A stretch of 64,000 nucleotides of DNA from Cryptomeria japonica (GCF_030272615.1 NC_081406.1:245141218-245205217), one strand, 5' to 3'. Positions 32,331 to 45,256 are shown, counted from the first letter of the stretch. Notes: generated from the sequence alone by a model not told the origin. Numbers and translations are program-made.

Positions 32331-35194
32331 AAGAAACCCCCCCTTGGACAAGGTGTAAAAACCTGGCAAAAGTTGTATAATTCCGAGGAAAATTTTAATT
32401 TTACTAGCGAATTTTTGCGGTTTACGAAGAAAAATAATAATCTCCATTGGTGAATTAGCCATGATCGCTCAAAGTTTGTGAAAAATCCTAGTGAATTGTA
32501 CTGTTTTTAAAACCCAAAAAATAATTGCATGGGCGAATGGTAATGTTTTTAAAACCAAAAAAATATTTGCATTGGCGATTTCAACCTATTTTCAAACCAT
32601 AAAAATAAAATATTGGCGATTTCATGCTATTTTCAAACCATAAAAATAAAATATTGGCGATTTCAAGCTATTTTCAAACCATAAAAATAAAATTTTGGCG
32701 ATTTTAAGATATTAACTTTAAGTAATTAAAACACGTGGCACACAGTCATCAACTCTCTGCCTCTTACAGTCGTCAACTCTCTCTATCTCCAGCTCGCAAG
32801 CTGAAAATGCTAAGCCTTCTTAACCTCGAGATCTAGCGACTGAGGGAAACTGAACTGGCACTCGCCAATTCCCGACCACAAATGTTAACTCCTTGTCACT
32901 GCAGCGACTTGGAGATAGTGGTAACTTAAAAACTTTAACCCTTGTTGCATACTCGCCAACATAAAACTATTTATCTCAGACCAACTTGAGACCTCGTGAC
33001 CAAAGTAATTTCACTAACAATCTCCAGCTCGGTAACATAAAACGCTAACACCCAAAAAGCTAGAGATCTCGCGATGTAAACCCAAACCAACTTGTCGCCA
33101 ACTCGCGGCTTGATCACGTCTTCAGACATTTTGCCTCACGAGCTAGCGATAACCATAAAACTTAACCACAAACTATCTGGTCGCTAGCTCGCAACCTAAA
33201 ATTTTTAAGGCTTGGATTTTGACTCATTCCTGAGGGACTAGTTGGAAGGTTTCTCTTGAGTCGAGGTTGATTAGACAAGCGAGGATGATGATTTCAGAGG
33301 CATAAAAGGATTTGATAGCTTCTGAGTTAGAGATGGGAGATCACGGATTTCTCTGAGAAATAAGAGCTCAGGTTGCTTGTTGTCAGAGATTTTGAAGCAG
33401 AATTTGTCCAATCAAGGAGGAATAAAATCAAAACAAAATCATTCACAATAGATGAGCCTTAGCAGGATGCAGTGGATTTGATAGGCATGATGATGACTTC
33501 TAGGAATCTAGAGTCTATAGTCATGTTGAAAACCACCAAAATGATAATTTTTCATGTGAATGCAGAATGAGCATCACCAAATGAAGTGTGAAAATGTTAT
33601 AAATACAATGGAGTGGTGACTTAATTGGTAGAAGAGAAAATAAACCTTTTTCATTTTCTGAGAGTGGTTTTTTTCCTCAGAAAGGAAGATGATGTTTGAG
33701 CAGGATCATGCATGGAGTTGTACTTGTTGTGTTCTCTGTGATACTGGATGGGGATTTTTTTGTTTTCTTCTGTGTGAGTTTGTTTATTGTCAGAGGGGTT
33801 GTGAAAGTGAGAAGGATTTCCAAAGGGGGTGTGAAGGCCTTTTTTGTCAAGAAGGGCCAAGCATTGTACATCCTCTGCTTCTACTCTGCCATAGGATGGC
33901 AAGGGGTTTGAAGAAGGAGCCCACAGGAGAATGAAAGAAGGATTTGTTTGGGTGGGGAGTGGCAACTAGTCATCTTTGTGATGACATGGAAGCTGCAACC
34001 CCCCCCAACAGATTACATTTACCCTAAAGCTCTTGTTTCCACTTTCCCTGATTGTGGGCATGAAGGCTCAAGTTCCTCTTTCCATTTTCTTTGTTCCTAG
34101 GCATGAAGGTTTCCTCCTCAATTTGGAAATGATCTGTTGGACTTGGACAGAATGTAACATCTCACATTCCATCTGAAATGAAGGCATCAAGGTGATAATG
34201 GCATGGCTCAAGCAGTTTTGCAAGTTGTATAGTCATTGGGGTTCCTTTGTTGGTTCCAGTAGTGATTCTAGACTCTAGGTGAAGGGAGCAAGTTGTATAC
34301 TATATAGTCATTTACAGAGCAAATGAAAAGCATTTAGTGTCAAGCTTTGTCTATATATAAATTTATTTTGTGTATAATTCTATCTCTTTCAAATGATCAA
34401 AATCATGAGATTTAATTTTTTTCATTTGTTGCATTGTTATGGTGTATGCAATTTTTCATTTAATGCTTCCTAATCCTATTATGCCCAGGAATGCAAAATT
34501 TTTGTTAGTCTGGAATCATATTAAGTAATTAAGGATTAACCTCATTGTAATTGGTGGGCGAATTATAGACAGTCATAGAACACCTCCATATATATTACAT
34601 AAACATCAATAACATATAAAATCATAAGAGTATTAAGAATGAAAGTATTAAACACCACAATAGATTATTAGATAGGAATATAATTATACAACATAATTAG
34701 TAAAACATCAAGACAACAGACCAATGCCTTATCCTAGGGCATAGAGGCACTTACAATTCAAGACAACCTGATAATAAACTTCAATAAGATCCATTTGAAG
34801 ATAAATAGGAATGAAATTATGAATAATGCCATTACATACAGTTACACAACCCAGATTTATATGTAAACTGAAAAAACCCTTGACCATTCAATTCATAGTG
34901 AAAACATAAATTCAACATAAAGACAATTATGTGAAGATCGCATTGCTCAAACTGCAAATGGTATTGATATTATATTTGTAATGATATCAGAAAGTAAATT
35001 CACAATGCGATTCAACTATGCACTTATCAAATTCTTGAACAGTTGAGCTATTATAACTATATTAATATAAGAGTTTTCAAGTTCAACATTATTAATCAAT
35101 AAAAGTGGCAACCTCAACTTGAGGATTCAACAAGCTTAGGATTATTGTGAGGAATCTTGGGTAGCAACCTCAACCTGAGATTTTGTCTTTGGCT
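32331..35194. other. Non-coding 3' region of B, possibly with an old insertion
   Basis: No convincing gene. It starts with TGTAAAAACCTGGC at 32354 right after pol breaks off, which could be the end of an inserted LTR, but I find no matching far end or duplication. It holds a 41-bp tandem repeat (32574-32697), a region rich in CTCGC and TCGCCAA words (32870-33200), and a TATA-like TATAAATAC near 33600. Short frames at 33651-33965 on both strands look incidental. Confidence 0.45.
32574..32697. repeat. 41-bp tandem repeat, three copies
   Basis: Units read GGCGATTTCA, two or three variable bases, CTATTTTCAAACCATAAAAA, then TAAAATATT. A fourth partial copy follows. AT-rich and non-coding. Confidence 0.75.
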
Positions 35195-37926
35195 TTAGCA
35201 TGGCTTGCCACCTATCCACCTCTTTGTCTGTTGGCCAACTAAATTTGTCCATCTGGCATTTGTAACTACCCTGGACTCAACAATAAACTTTGCATGGTCA
35301 ACCTCAACCTTGAACAGTGAATCAAGCAGACTGTTAAGGAAATCAGCATCAACGTGTTCATTTACATGCTTGATTATTTCTTCTTGCTCCAAAATCAAAT
35401 CAAATTCGCTGGTCCAATCGGAAACTAATTTCAAATCTCCATTACTACCATAAATTGAAGACACCAATTTATTATAACCTTTCCCAAATGTCTGCAATTT
35501 TTCATTTATAAGCACATCCTTCCTTGTGAAAAATACATAAGCTGCATTCATTACCTCCACCATGTCTTTAGTGTCACTGATCTTGGGAGGGAACTCGTCA
35601 CTATACATCATTGCAGTATCTAGCTTATCCATTAATCTACTTCTTCCTGACCAAACATTGAACAAAGGTCCAAGAAAAGCGACAGCCTCAGAGGATGTTT
35701 TTCTTGCCTTTTTCAAAGAAATGTGCATATCATGCACAACCATCAATTTGTCTTTCAATACACTAATCCTGTGTTTCAAAATTCTTGACACAATAGAGAT
35801 AGCCTTGACATTTTGTTCCTTTTCAAGCTTTTCAATTTTCCCTGTGTATTCCTCCATTTTTGCTGTCACATCAACTGGTATTTCTTGTACTTGTTCTGTA
35901 ATCTGTATTGGACGGGGCTCATTTGCAATTTTTTCTTTCAACTCCACTAACTCTTCCTCCAAAGCGCCCTTCTTCATCAGTGTCTCTTCATATTTTTTAG
36001 ACAATGCAATCAATTGGGTATATGTTTCTATGTATCTTCTTGACAAATCCTCTGTTTTTGATAAATTCATGAAAGAAACTTGAGTAAAAATTGAGGCAAT
36101 CTCCGTGTCAGTTGTGTTCTGCAAGTTCCAAATCATTCTATCAGCTTTCTTTTCTACTTGGATATTTAGAAGGTGGGGCTTTTGAGTGGAAGGGGCCAAA
36201 GACCAAGTATCAAGTGTCTTTGACTTAGGATTAAATCTTGATCCTCTTATTACATCTCCAATTTCAAATTTAGTTCTAAACATTGGGTCCTCTTGCTTCC
36301 TAATCTGATCAATAATAAAAATAGACTGGATATCCCAGTCGGGCATCATAATCATACCAGTACTCTTTATCAATTATCTTGCCTGTTCCACAGATATTTC
36401 CTCCCTGTCAGGATCATATACCTGCAGTGCCTTGATGATCTCCTCTTTCTTTTCTTCATTTGCTTCCTCTATGATCAAATTTTGTTTTCATTGATTTTGT
36501 TTCAACCTTGTCAAAAAACTTTTAAATTCATTTGACTTACTTAATAAAGTCATCATCTTTCATGAACTCATTTGATAACATCACACGCTCATCAAAGCCT
36601 TGAGCAAGGGCTTCATTTGTTTCTCCATGTTCTTCATTCTGCCCTGCTTCTCTAAGATGTGTCCTTATTTGATGAAAGTAGTGTCCTTGTTCTGTAACAA
36701 TTTCTCTAGCAGGGTCTCTCCTCACAATTGTACCGACTTCAGTAGTTTTTTGTTTCTTTGCAGCTAACACTCAGGTAGATTGAACTTCATCCCCACTCTC
36801 TACATCATCAACAGACACACTAAGTGGCCTCTTGCCATGTGAAGAATGTCCATCTTGGGGGTCTTTGTTGAGCAATCACTTCTGGAATTTGAGGCATTTG
36901 TTCCATCAGAGTTTCATATAAACTCAGCATTTTGTTAATCCTCTCCAGGTACGGGCTATCAGGGAAAAAACCTGAGAAACTAGGGTCAGTAGCCAACAAT
37001 TCTGCTTCAACTCTCATCAAATTTTTCCATTTTCTTCTCCTTTCATGTACTTCATCTTTTCTCGGCAAATTTCTAACCATGTCTTCATCATCCAATGGTT
37101 CATGGTCCTTTATTGTGGCCCAAGGTGTCATTTTTGGCATTGCAACTTTAATAAATTGTTTCGAATCACAGAATCTAGACATAGCATTAACCAACCTATA
37201 TTATTTAAGGAAATTGTTTACTTCATCAAAGGAACTCCTACCAATGGTAAAATCAGACACAACCCAAAGCCTAGGAAGAAAAGAACCCTTCCTATGTTTA
37301 TCAAGGTATTCTTTTTCAACTAGGGTCAATTGCCAGATAAACTCCATAAAAGCAATCCTAATTGGAACAAATTTTGGTAAAATATGGGGAGGCTGAGGAC
37401 ACCCATAGACTCTCATCACAGTAAAGTTATCAAAAAAATAAAAGTCCCCCCAGTTATGTGAAATAGGCCAGTTTGGAACATACTGGTAAGGTCTCAAAAC
37501 TCTCCTAACATTAATTGACAATCATTCCCTATTTATTCCTAGCATTTCCATAATTGGTGAAACAATCCAATTTTCAAAGAAAAGGAAAGAAGAATGGGGA
37601 GAACTACTGTCCCAAACTTGGGTCCATCTTTGTATTGGCATTAAGACACCGAATTCTTCTTTGAAAAGCTCCAATTCTTTATCCACGAACTCAACATTAT
37701 AGAACAAGATTAAATACATCAGCAATGAATAATGCTTGAATGTAGGGCTAGGTGCACCACTCTGAATTTCAACTAGAGCATTATGAATGTGTTCAACCAC
37801 ATAGCCCACATAATCATAATCTTTGTTAACATCTGGGTGTTGAATGTCCATAGCCATCATTAGTAATTCAGCTAACACTATTGAATCCACTCCACTACCC
37901 GAAATCTTGTCAGCTTGTGTGGACAC
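35195..37926 (-). pseudogene. Element B extra gene 1, antisense, coiled-coil protein
   Basis: Minus-strand coding sequence runs from about 37926 to 35195. Its first part (to 36820) is one frame with stops at 37522 and 37201. It contains ordered motifs such as WDSSSPHSSFLFFENW, then NWGDFYFFDNFTVMRVYG and LPKFVPIRIAFMEFIWQL. A one-base shift lies in a C run near 36860. The last part, 36373-35195, is an intact 392-residue frame with a long coiled coil (about residues 145-195, KKYEETLMKKGALEEELVEL onward). A GTAAGT donor at about 36544 and an acceptor TCATAG near 36475 suggest an intron, but the frame does not close exactly. I do not recognise the family; extra genes between pol and the 3' LTR are known in plant Ty3/gypsy elements. 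Confidence 0.6.
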
Positions 37927-38159
37927 GTGCTAGGTTAAGTTGGGGGGTGCTTTATGGTTCAGTTTCCAAAGTGATTAATTATCAGTCCTTTTTGGTACTC
38001 TAAATTGATTTTTTTCCATCATTACTTATAATGCTCTTATTTCACGCAAGGGAATAATAAATATTGCCGCCAGAATTGAGATATGTGAGGGAGTTTCAAT
38101 TTAGTAAGTCTGTCAGATATTTTGGTTCAGCTGCAGAGAAAAAAATAGCAGAGTAAGAG
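37927..38159. promoter_or_regulatory. Short spacer between two diverging extra genes of B
   Basis: About 230 bp separates the start of the minus-strand extra gene (near 37926) from the ATG of the plus-strand extra gene (38160). It is AT-rich. A shared, two-way promoter is an inference from layout; no clear TATA pair is visible. Confidence 0.35.
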
Positions 38160-38988
38160 ATGGGTGGTGATCCAATTCATCATGAGCCAATGGTTCATGA
38201 ATTGTTGCTGTAGGATACTCTTTATGAGCATTATTTCAGACACCACGACTAGTTGGATTACTTCTTGAAAGTCAGGGATTATAATGAAGAAATTGCTGCA
38301 GAATTTATGCATTCCTTTAATGATGGTGAAGCTACAGTTAAAGGTGTGAGGGTTATTTCTACGGAGCAGTGAATAGAAGAGGTAATGGGGTTGCCGTAGG
38401 AAGGAGAGTTGTTTCCAGAATCAAAAGATGCAAGGAGCGCTAGGGTGGAGTTCACAATTCCCACAGATGTACCCTTAATGATGGACAAACAAGGAACTAG
38501 AAGGGTTTCTCTACCAGCACATTGGCCTCAAGTAGCTTTGTATGTTATGAAATACATTACATGTGAGGGGCGATATTCAAATCTGCATTCGCCTCATTTT
38601 AAATTACTTAGTCATCTATGGCATGGATGATGAGTGAATGTTCCTAATTTCTTATACCACCTCATTTCTACAAGCGCTAAGGAGACACGGAAACATGGAA
38701 ATCGCTCCGTAAGCCATCATGGATTGATTAAGCTACTTGTACAGCGGTCCCTGAGAGATGTTTCACAAATGGAATGGGGCATATTTGAGGATATACAACA
38801 ATTTAGGATTGAAGATGTCCCTGTTGCAAATAACCTGCCGGTTGAAGAAGAAAATGTTGCAAAACCATCTTCCCCCGTAGTTGTTGCAGATGAGGATTTG
38901 CTTGTTGCTGAAGGAGCCGTGGTTATTATGGAGGAAAAGACAACGGAATCAAGTGAAGAACAACCCTCTACTTCTCTTCAAACAGATT

Positions 38989-39425
38989 TGCTTACACTTT
39001 GGATATTATTACACTTTACTTAAGTTAACTTAGGATAATGCATCTCTTCATAGTTTGGATTTGAGACACTTAGGGAAGTGTGCACATAGGGATAGAGCTT
39101 GTAGGAGAAATTCCACCCTTTGTGGTCTTATTTTGTTGTTACACTCCACATTCGGTGGGTCATCCACCTCTTGTGGAATATTATATTATTTCTCCTACCT
39201 ACCCCTAGTATTTCTTACCTACCCTTGTTTCTCATTGAGCCACATGTCATAATTGTGTGCTCGTACATCCATATGGCCATGCCTATATAAGTAGGCCTAT
39301 ATTCATTGTATTGGTTAATCCAGTTGATTATTTGCATATTGATGAGAATACAGTTTTGTTCTTGTCATTTATTTGTCTCTCTTTTTATGCTTTCATTGTG
39401 CCCTTGATCTTGGCAAAATCCTACA
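38989..39425 (+). repeat. 5' LTR of element D
   Basis: From TTTGGATATTATTACAC onward it matches 45277-45708; it ends AAAATCCTACA. A TATA-like CCTATATAAG lies near 39286-39295. The extreme 5' end differs from the 3' copy. Confidence 0.85.
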
Positions 39426-39437
39426 TGGTATCAGAGT
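39426..39437 (+). other. Primer-binding site of element D (initiator tRNA-Met type)
   Basis: TGGTATCAGAGT directly follows the LTR; this is the usual copia primer site complementary to initiator tRNA-Met. Confidence 0.9.
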
Positions 39438-40883
39438 TGTTGGGGCTTCATTGATTAGTTTTTTGGAGACATTTTGGAGGCTTCTATTTTCGGATTTGGG
39501 GATCTTCATTTTTGGGGGGCATCGTATAGCAATTTGGACATCACCGTTGAATCCGGGAGGTCATTTCCATGAATTTCAACTATAAAGTCGACCTATTTTG
39601 GTGAGAAATTTTTTTTTCCCATTTTGACTATTATTGTACGAATTTCGAAATTATTTTTAAATTATTTTTTTCAAAAAAAAAAAAGGGCGATCAAAAAAAA
39701 AATTCAAAAAAAATCATCAAAAAAAAATCAAAAGTTTTTAGGGGGTCCGCAGACCCCCATCCCATACCTACATGTGTTGCAGACATTGCAGGTACATACT
39801 TGCGTTGTCGAAGCCGCCGCCGCCACCATGTACCTCCTGCCGCCGCCGCCGCCGTGCACCTCCCGTCGGTCGCCCAAACTCCCGCCGCCACCGGCCGCTG
39901 CGCCTCCAGCCTACTGCCGGCACCCGACCTCCGGCAGCAAACTCACCGCCGGCACCAGGTCTCAGGCTGCCAAGTCCCCGCCACGCGGAGCCCAGTCAGC
40001 TGTTGGGACCCCACCACGCAACACACACGTAGCCCAATTAGCTGCCCAGACCCCACCATGCGGCACACACGCAGCCCAATTAGCTGCCACGTCACCCGCT
40101 ACGCAGAGCTGACGCAGACTGACACGTCAGCAATCTATATGCCCAGTCAGCTGCCCAGTCACCACGCTCAGTCAGCAATTCATACGGTACAGACGCCCAG
40201 TCAAAAGGGCGGTGACCTTTTTGCGACGGTCATACGGTCATCAAATTTAAGCCAGTAAATTGCTAAAGTCAGCGCCACATCAGCAGACTTTTGAAATTTT
40301 TTGTTCATTGAGCTTTTCAATTTTGCACTCCAACTTTTGAAAGGCCATATCTTGCTCATGTTTGCTCCTTTTTTGGTGCAATTTTTTTTGAAATGGGCTA
40401 AAATTTCGTGATCTTCACAGTGGTGTGGTTATTTTCTGATTTTGGTGCACAAGTTTTTCAGAATTTTTAGATTCTCTCAGCTGTACCTGTCTAATCCTCA
40501 ATTCTGCAACTTCAAAGGCCTCGTTTGAGCTCATACAACCTCCTTTTCAGGTGTCATTTTTTTTGAAAGTGCATATGTTTTTGTCTACTTTCATAATCTA
40601 TGATCAGATTTCAGAGATTTTGAGTGGAAATTGTACTTTCAGATATTGGTCTTATTTGGCCTATTAGGTACTTGTAAAGTGCTTGGATCTTAGTTTAGAT
40701 CTCTTGCATTATTAGTTTGAGTCTCTTTTGGCCTTATTGAGGCAGTTGTAAAATTGTAATCAGAAGTCCACTTTGCCATTTTTTGCAAGTGGCCCATTGT
40801 ATACGCACTAATTATAAAGTGCCAAATCATCACTTTTGGGGGGGTTCTTTGATTGAGTGAATTTGGGGGGGTGTCTTGTGTGA
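39438..40883 (+). other. Long leader of element D with a GC-rich block
   Basis: About 1.45 kb separates the primer site from gag. The part 39800-40200 is far more GC-rich than its surroundings and rich in CCGCCGCC, then AGCCCAATTAGCTGCC-type repeats (two ~45-bp units at 40000-40090). Pro/Ala-rich frames cross it in more than one phase, so I regard it as a structured leader, possibly with short upstream frames, rather than a gene. Confidence 0.6.
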
Positions 40884-43800
40884 TTGTGTCTCTCTTTGTG
40901 CTCTTTCATTTCTATTGCAACGAGTCCTCATAAATTTCCACCTTTAACTCCACATAATTATGCATCATGGAAAATTAAAGTATGGAGTAAATTAATGGAA
41001 AAAGGTCTCATGCATTACATAGATGGAACAATAGAAGCACCACCTGATCCTAAGGCTGATCCTAATGCTCATTTATAATGGCTCACAAAGAATTGCATGG
41101 CTCTTGGAACTTTGCGCAAGTATGTATCAGATGACCTCATTTTTCACATTGAGAAGTGTACAACAATCAAAGAGGCTTGGGATATGTTTCAGAAATTGTA
41201 TGGTCAAGATGATGAAATCAGAGGTTACAAGATTAACAATGAGCACACCAACTTGGATCCCAAGAGTTTTGATACAATCCAAGATTATGTCACCAAAACA
41301 AATGAGCTAAGAGCAAAGCTTAAGGATTGTGGAATTGACAAAAAGGATGCTCGGTTGATATTCAAATTGTTGGACAAGCTTGCACCAGAATATGCAGCAC
41401 TTGTGTCTAGATTCCAAACTCATCATTTGACAGTGGGGAGTTCCTATGTTATGCCTTCATTTGATGCTTTCACATAAATGTTGATATTGGAACAATCTAA
41501 ATTGTTGAACATGGGGCTTCTCAAGTCTTCAAAGTCCAAGGCTTTGGTGGCAAATCAAGTGAATCAAGGAAGTCAAGGCAAAGATTCCAACAAGAAGAAG
41601 AAGCACTCTAAGTCTACGCCACATCAGGAAAAAGGACAATCATCCTCACCATCACAAGGTGATTTTTCATCCTCTTCCAAGAAGGGGACACCACCTAAGA
41701 AGGATAAACCAACTTGTGCATATTGCAAGACGTATGGTCATGATGAGCATCGATGCCACACAAAGCAAGTTGATGAGTTAACTAATCTTCTCAAGAAAAA
41801 CAACATCAACTTGCCATCCGCCTACACAAAGAAGGATTCATCTCCTTCCTCTTCCTCACAGTCTAAGGGAAAAGGGCAAGCATTTGTGACTACAACAGGT
41901 TCTTCACAGCAATGGATACTTGACTCGGGTGCCTCATATCACATGGGTTCTACAAAGGAGCAGTTTTCTTCATTGGAGCCATCTAAGGTACCTCAAATTT
42001 ACATAGGTGATGATACACAAGTAGAGGTTGAAGGGAAAGGTTCAGTTGACATGGATGATGGAACTTTTGAGAATGTTCTCTATGTTCCTAACTTGTCTAC
42101 CAACCTTCTCTCTATCTACCAAATCACTCACTATGGGAATGGGAAAAAGGTTGAGTTTACACTAGATTCAGTTGTGGTAAAGGAACTTGATGATGATGCC
42201 TTGGTAGCAGTGGGACAAGTCAATGATAACTCAAGGCTTTATTCATTCTCCCACTTTGTGCCAAGTTCACCTTCTAGGGCCTTTCTTACTCATTCAAATT
42301 CAGAAAGTAAGCTATGGCATGAGCGGTTTGGTCACCTCAACTATTGCTATCTTTAGCAGCTCAACACTAAAGACATGATCACAGGTCTACCTTGAATCAG
42401 TTTTTCAGAGGGTGTATGTTCAGGTTGTTCCATGGGCAAGCATCTCGAGGAGAAGTTTGATAAGGGGAAAGCTTGGAGAGCTTTGGAAGTTCTTCAACTT
42501 GTTCACAACAATGTAGCAGGTCCATTTCCAACACCTTCATTTAGTAAGGCCCACTATGTCCTCACCTTCATTGATGACTACTCCTGCTTCACTTGGGTCT
42601 ACTTTCTCATTCATAAGAGTGAAGTATTTGATAGATTTCAGGACTTCAAGACTCGTGTAGAGAAGCAATCAGGGAAAGTGGTCAAGATTCTTCGCACAGA
42701 TAATGGAAGGGAATATGTGAACAAAAGACTTGAGGATTTTTGTACATTTGAGGGGATTGATCTTTAGCATTCTGTCGCATACACTCCACAGCAGAACGGG
42801 GTTGCAGAATGCAAGAATAGAACTCTCAAAGAAATGGCTAGCTGTATGATACATGCACGTTCTCTTGATCCCGCCTTTTGGGCAGAGGCTATCAGTTGTG
42901 CCACACACATTCAGAATTGGGTTCCTCACAAAGCTTTGCAAGGTATTACTCCTTTTGAAGCTTGGGCTGGTAGGAAACCGATTGTGAGACATTTCAGAGT
43001 CTTTGGGTGTCCAGCATGGGCTCACATACCTCCGCAGAAATGCAAGGCATTGGAACCTCAGAGTCAGCCTTGCATATTTGTTGGATATCCTAAGGGTGTT
43101 AAGGCATATAGATTGATGGATCCAGAGACATATGAGGTGTTCATTGAGAGGAGTGTTCACTTTGAGGAAACCTCTCATAGCTTAGCCTCTCTACCTCCTC
43201 CACCTTCCTCCATTGTGGATAGTGATGTTAGTGATTCAAATGATGAGACTCCTTCAACTCTGACTTGCAGGGTTACACCTCTGCAGGGTCCACTTGCAGT
43301 TGAAGAGCCTCGTTCTCCACCTCCACCTAGACCTCGTTGGGCTCGACAGACACTTGAGTCTGCGGGTTCTCTTGTTGGGGATCCTTAAAATACACGGAGA
43401 ACTCGATCACAGCATCAGGATCTACCACATGCATTCATTGCTACCGCTTCCAATCCATAGACATTTAGGGAAGCATTAGGGGTTACTAAGTGGGACCAAG
43501 CTATGGAGGAAGAGTATAGTTCCTTGATGAGGAACAACATATGGGATTTAGTCCATCTCCCTAAGGGGAGAAAGATGGTTCGACGTAAGTGGATCTATCA
43601 GACCAAGTTTGCAGTGGATGGTAGTGTGGATAAGTATAAGGCTCGGCTTGTTGTGAAAGGTTTCTCTTAGGTTGCAGGTGTTGACTATACTGAGACCTTT
43701 GCACTCGTAGCCAAGATGAACTCCATTCGTTTGACACTTGCTATTGCTGCAGCTCATGGTTGGGTTGTACATCAGATGGATGTGAAGAGTTCTTTTCTTC

Positions 43801-44945
43801 ATGGTGATCTTGATGAGGAGATTTATATGGAGAAGCCACAGGGTTTCATCTAGGATACTTCCTTGGTTTGCAGACTAAGGAAATCTCTCTATGGCCTTAA
43901 GCAGGCCCCCAGGGCTTGGTATGCCAAGATGGATTCCTTTCTTCTCTCTGCAGGGTTCACCAGGTGTCATTCCGATTTGAATGTCTACATTTTGTGACAG
44001 GATGACTCTCACTTGATACTTGTGCTCTATGTTTATGACTTGATCATTACAGGGAGTACTTCATCCATCATTAGCAGGGTCAAATCTACTTTGCATGATA
44101 GATTTGCTATGACTGACTTGGGTCTTTTGCACTACTTTCTCGAGATAGAGATTTCATAGTCACCTTCCAAGATTACACTATCACAGCCCAAGTATGCTCT
44201 TGATCTACTTGCACGTTTTCATATGGCTGATTGTAAGCCTGCCCTGACTCCCTTTCTTTCAGGAGTCAAGCTTGAGGCTCAGTGTTCTTCTCCACCAGTT
44301 GATGCCACTTTGTATCATCAGCTTGTGGGTAGTCTCATCTCCTTGACCCATACATGCCCTGATATTTCATTTGCAGTTGGCATGGTTTCCCGCTTCATGC
44401 AGGAACCACATGAGCTTCATTGGAAAGCCGCCAAACACATCTTTCATTACATCCAAGGTACACATCACTATGGGATTCACTATGCAGCAGGCATAGGACT
44501 TCGCTTGGTTGGTTACACAGACTCCGATTGGGCTAGTGATCTTGATGATCATAAGTCTACTTCTGGTTACAGTTTTCACTTTGGTTTGGGCCCCATTTGT
44601 TGGCAGAGCAAGAAGCAACATGCTATTTCTCTCTCTTCGACTGAGGCTGAGTATCGAGGCACTGTTAACGCAGTGACTGAGACCATTTGGCTCCAGCAGA
44701 TCCTCACAGAGTTTGGATTCACCACTCCATAGCTGACAGTTCTACATTGCGACAATCAGAGTGCTATTGCAATCTCAAAGAACCCGGTCCAGCACCAGTG
44801 GACCAAACACATCGAGATTCATATGCACTATATCCGAGAACTCATTCAGGAGCAGGTCATTGATTTGCAGTATTGTCCTACAGTGGAGCAGGTTGCTGAC
44901 ATATTCACCAAACCTTTCACCGAGAGTAAGTTCCAGCAGTTGTGA
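40884..44945 (+). pseudogene. gag-pol: Element D copia gag-pol
   Basis: One frame without any frameshift, cut by twelve stops (41076, 41475, 42354, 42393, 42765, 43386, 43458, 43668, 43851, 43995, 44157 and 44730), with a TGA at 44943 near the natural end. The first codon is uncertain because no ATG opens the Gag-like region. Gag carries a CCHC knuckle (CAYCKTYGHDEHRC, near 41720). Protease has WILDSGASYHM (41911). Integrase has HERFGH, a CSGC pair, then D in FIDDYS, D in RTDNGREY and E in NGVAECKNRT. RT has SLYGLKQAPRAWY, but its active site is YVYD instead of YVDD (44028-44039). RNase H has YTDSDWA, STEAEY and LHCDNQSA. In intact relatives the protein packages RNA, copies it and inserts it. 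Confidence 0.9.
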
Positions 44946-45256
44946 GCTCTCTTGGGGGTGCTGGATGTGTCATTAGGGGGGGTTAGCTGACTTCTCCTTC
45001 CTCTCTTATGGGGGGGACTTTTTCCTCTTTGAGGTTTTGTCCTTCTTTGAGAGTCTCTTGTACTTTCATCTCTCTTTTGGGGGGGAGTTTTTTCCCACTG
45101 GGTTTTCTCCCTTTCTTCGTTTGTGAGAGATTGCATTGCATAGTTTTGCTTGCATTTGCATATTGTACATGGGTACCTATCATGGCCTAGTAGCTGGGAC
45201 CCATCTTGCATTGTTGACTTGAGTCTTCATTCCCCTAAGTTGCACTTAAGGGGGGG
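44946..45256 (+). other. 3' region of D with repeated G runs; polypurine tract
   Basis: Four blocks of seven or so Gs (near 44977, 45010, 45080 and 45250) each follow a T/C-rich or TCTTTTATG-type lead. The last, CTTAAGGGGGG, abuts the 3' LTR and is the polypurine tract. The others look like copies of it. Confidence 0.7.

Noticed and set aside
33651..33965. Overlapping short frames on both strands near 33.7 kb
   Set aside because: No conserved motifs, and frames on both strands have similar lengths, as expected by chance.
32354..34200. Solo LTR inserted at the end of B pol, starting TGTAAAAACC
   Set aside because: I could not find a CA end followed by a matching 5-bp duplication (CAAGG), nor a second copy, so the call is left open.
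36470..36550. Intron in B's antisense extra gene (donor GTAAGT, acceptor TCATAG)
   Set aside because: The splice sites look good but the reading frame does not close by one base; recorded only as a possibility within the gene entry.
39624..40258. Pro/Ala-rich proteins encoded in the D leader
   Set aside because: Two overlapping phases give similar low-complexity products and no start context or family match stands out.
42669..43178. 169-residue minus-strand frame opposite D integrase
   Set aside because: Shadow of the sense coding frame; no family motifs.
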